From Collinsella aerofaciens (lineage in GTDB: Bacteria; Actinomycetota; Coriobacteriia; Coriobacteriales; Coriobacteriaceae): DNA of 6,271 nucleotides. The position numbers were made by a program, and so were the translations under genes. Position 1 is the first letter of the stretch. Each line of letters begins with the position of its first letter. The DNA is taken from NCBI GenBank assembly GCA_021641225.1, contig JAJWXI010000102.1, forward strand, positions 1-6,271. Reading direction: 5' to 3'. The notes below the pieces were generated by a model. The model ran no database searches. It was not told the origin of the DNA and saw only the letters and a program-made list of their open reading frames with translations. Shown here piece after piece: positions 5,648 through 6,271 of the stretch.

Positions 5648-5724
5648 AACTGAATCAGGTTCAGTTGACATCGTTAAATCATGACCACCCGCATAGCGGG
5701 TGGTCATGATTTAACGAACTGGAC
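5648..5724. terminator. Perfect 21-bp hairpin with competing flanking stems
   Basis: CGTTAAATCATGACCACCCG-C (5672-5692) and its exact complement (5696-5716) enclose a 3-nt loop ATA. The GC-rich core is flanked by A/T-rich ends, the form of a bidirectional terminator. Just outside, GTTCAGTT (5659-5666) can pair with AACTGGAC (5717-5724), extending the stem past a 5-nt bulge. The same left segment can instead pair with AACTGAA (5648-5654) as a 7-bp hairpin. It probably ends the transcript of the exported-protein gene; the alternative pairings are unexplained. Confidence 0.6.
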
Positions 5725-5736
5725 GTTTGACCGTAA

Positions 5737-5775
5737 GGGGAGGAGGGGACTGGCAAGGCCAGTCCCCTCCTCCCC
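5737..5775 (-). terminator. Perfect 18-bp purine/pyrimidine hairpin downstream of the exported-protein gene
   Basis: GGGGAGGAGGGGACTGGC (5737-5754) and its exact complement (5758-5775) are separated by AAG. The hairpin lies 19 nt past the stop of the exported-protein gene. On the minus strand only TT follows, so it is a strong structure with a poor U tract. The purine-rich arm contains GGGGACTGG, similar to the half-sites of the repeat cluster before secA. Confidence 0.55.
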
Positions 5776-5794
5776 CATGACGCTCGATTTGCAT

Positions 5795-6220
5795 TTACGA
5801 CTCGATGAAAGCCGGGCCGCTGGTTACCTTGTCAAATTCGAGCACCGACGTTCCGGTGTTCAAATAAAGGCTTCCTTGGTTTCCGTCTGCGGAGGCGTAA
5901 GCCAGGTGGACAAATCCGTAATCATCTCCTGATTGGTCGGCCAACATGAAGATGTTCGGATCGCCGGTTGTCTCAAATGAACCGTCGGTCACATTTCCAT
6001 TGCTGTCGACGATTTGCCACCTGTTTTCGTCTTCCCCAAGGAAGGAGAGCTGGGTTAAGCCGGTCTCGTGGTCTCGGTACACTCCGTCTAGGCGGAACCC
6101 TTCGGAAATGCCATGTTTCAAGGTGTTCGCATCTTTTATGGATACGGCAGAGACTACGATTGCGGCTATCGCGACCAATAACGCCAGCGCAATGGGTATT
6201 TTGGCGGAGCCGGTCTTCAT
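5795..6220 (-). CDS. Hypothetical membrane-anchored exported protein
   Basis: I do not recognise a named family. The 141-residue protein starts MKTGSAKIP, has one hydrophobic segment at about 8-27 (uncleaved anchor or signal peptide; a cut after VSA at 23-25 is possible), and then a polar, acidic, beta-rich domain with GVYRDHETGLTQLSFLGED, DPNIFMLADQSGDDYGFV and GSLYLNTGTSVLEF. There is no cysteine, so it is neither a lipoprotein nor disulfide-linked. The alternation of short strands and D/G/N turns suggests a small beta-sandwich or barrel outside the membrane; this is inference. ATG at 6220 is chosen because AAGGAGG lies 8 nt upstream; a GTG at 6229 overlaps that site and is unlikely to be used. 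One base separates it from the stop of the gene before it, so the two are probably one operon and translationally coupled. Hairpins downstream end the unit. Confidence 0.75.
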   Translation of the reverse strand: MKTGSAKIPIALALLVAIAAIVVSAVSIKDANTLKHGISEGFRLDGVYRDHETGLTQLSFLGEDENRWQIVDSNGNVTDGSFETTGDPNIFMLADQSGDDYGFVHLAYASADGNQGSLYLNTGTSVLEFDKVTSGPAFIES

Positions 6221-6221
6221 G

Positions 6222-6271
6222 TCATTCACCTCCTTCGTATGTATCGAGGTATTCCTGCTTGAGCGTCTGCG
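6222..6271 (-). CDS. C-terminal end of an unidentified gene, cut by the window edge
   Basis: In the frame ending at TGA (6224-6222) the last 15 codons read QTLKQEYLDTYEGGE. This looks like a genuine helical, charged protein end, and its stop sits one base before the ATG of the exported-protein gene. The Shine-Dalgarno site of that next gene lies inside its final codons. Too little is visible to name a product. The two other minus-strand frames give arginine-rich or unnatural peptides and are less likely. Confidence 0.6.
   Translation of the reverse strand, partial: QTLKQEYLDTYEGGE

Noticed and set aside
5553..5775. A CRISPR array, suggested by repeated palindromes
   Set aside because: The three hairpins differ from each other in sequence, and there are no direct repeats with regular spacers.
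5681..5932. An 83-codon plus-strand frame over the hairpins and the end of the exported-protein gene
   Set aside because: It is antisense to a gene with a strong ribosome-binding site and crosses both long palindromes. No family resemblance.

Overview
The window looks like a chromosomal segment of a high-GC Gram-positive bacterium, most likely a gut Coriobacteriia of the Collinsella type. This rests on the style of the SecA and bL31 proteins, on GC-ending codons, and on the IS256-type transposase remnant. The genus is an inference; the protein families are clear. Every intact gene reads on the minus strand, so transcription runs from high to low coordinates.

Layout in transcription order: 6271-6222 holds the last 15 codons of an unidentified gene. 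One base later comes a small membrane-anchored exported protein of unknown function (6220-5795). Positions 5775-5553 carry three long, near-perfect hairpins and no gene. Positions 5544-5323 hold a plus-strand IS256-family transposase remnant. An AT-rich promoter region follows, then a DUF1648 membrane protein (5173-4550). A stub of a GNAT acetyltransferase lies at 4418-4320. Next come the rpmE promoter, a structured leader, rpmE itself (bL31 with a long Ala/Lys/Glu tail, 4168-3743) and its terminator. A small cluster of REP-like inverted repeats (3665-3544) separates rpmE from secA (3402-595). secA overlaps prfB (595 to beyond position 1) by one base.

Functionally, positions 1-4250 are core housekeeping DNA: peptide release factor 2, the protein-export ATPase, and ribosomal protein bL31. 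Positions 4300-5800 look like an accessory patch: a gene fragment, a transposase fragment, a lower-GC membrane-protein gene and repeat hairpins. secA-prfB is a translationally coupled pair. rpmE is its own transcription unit with promoter, leader and terminator all visible.

I see no large undescribed system here. The best leads are the rpmE leader, where two hairpins present nearly the same apical motif and an alternative pairing lies next to the ribosome-binding site, the unusual bL31 tail, and the hairpin array between 5553 and 5775.
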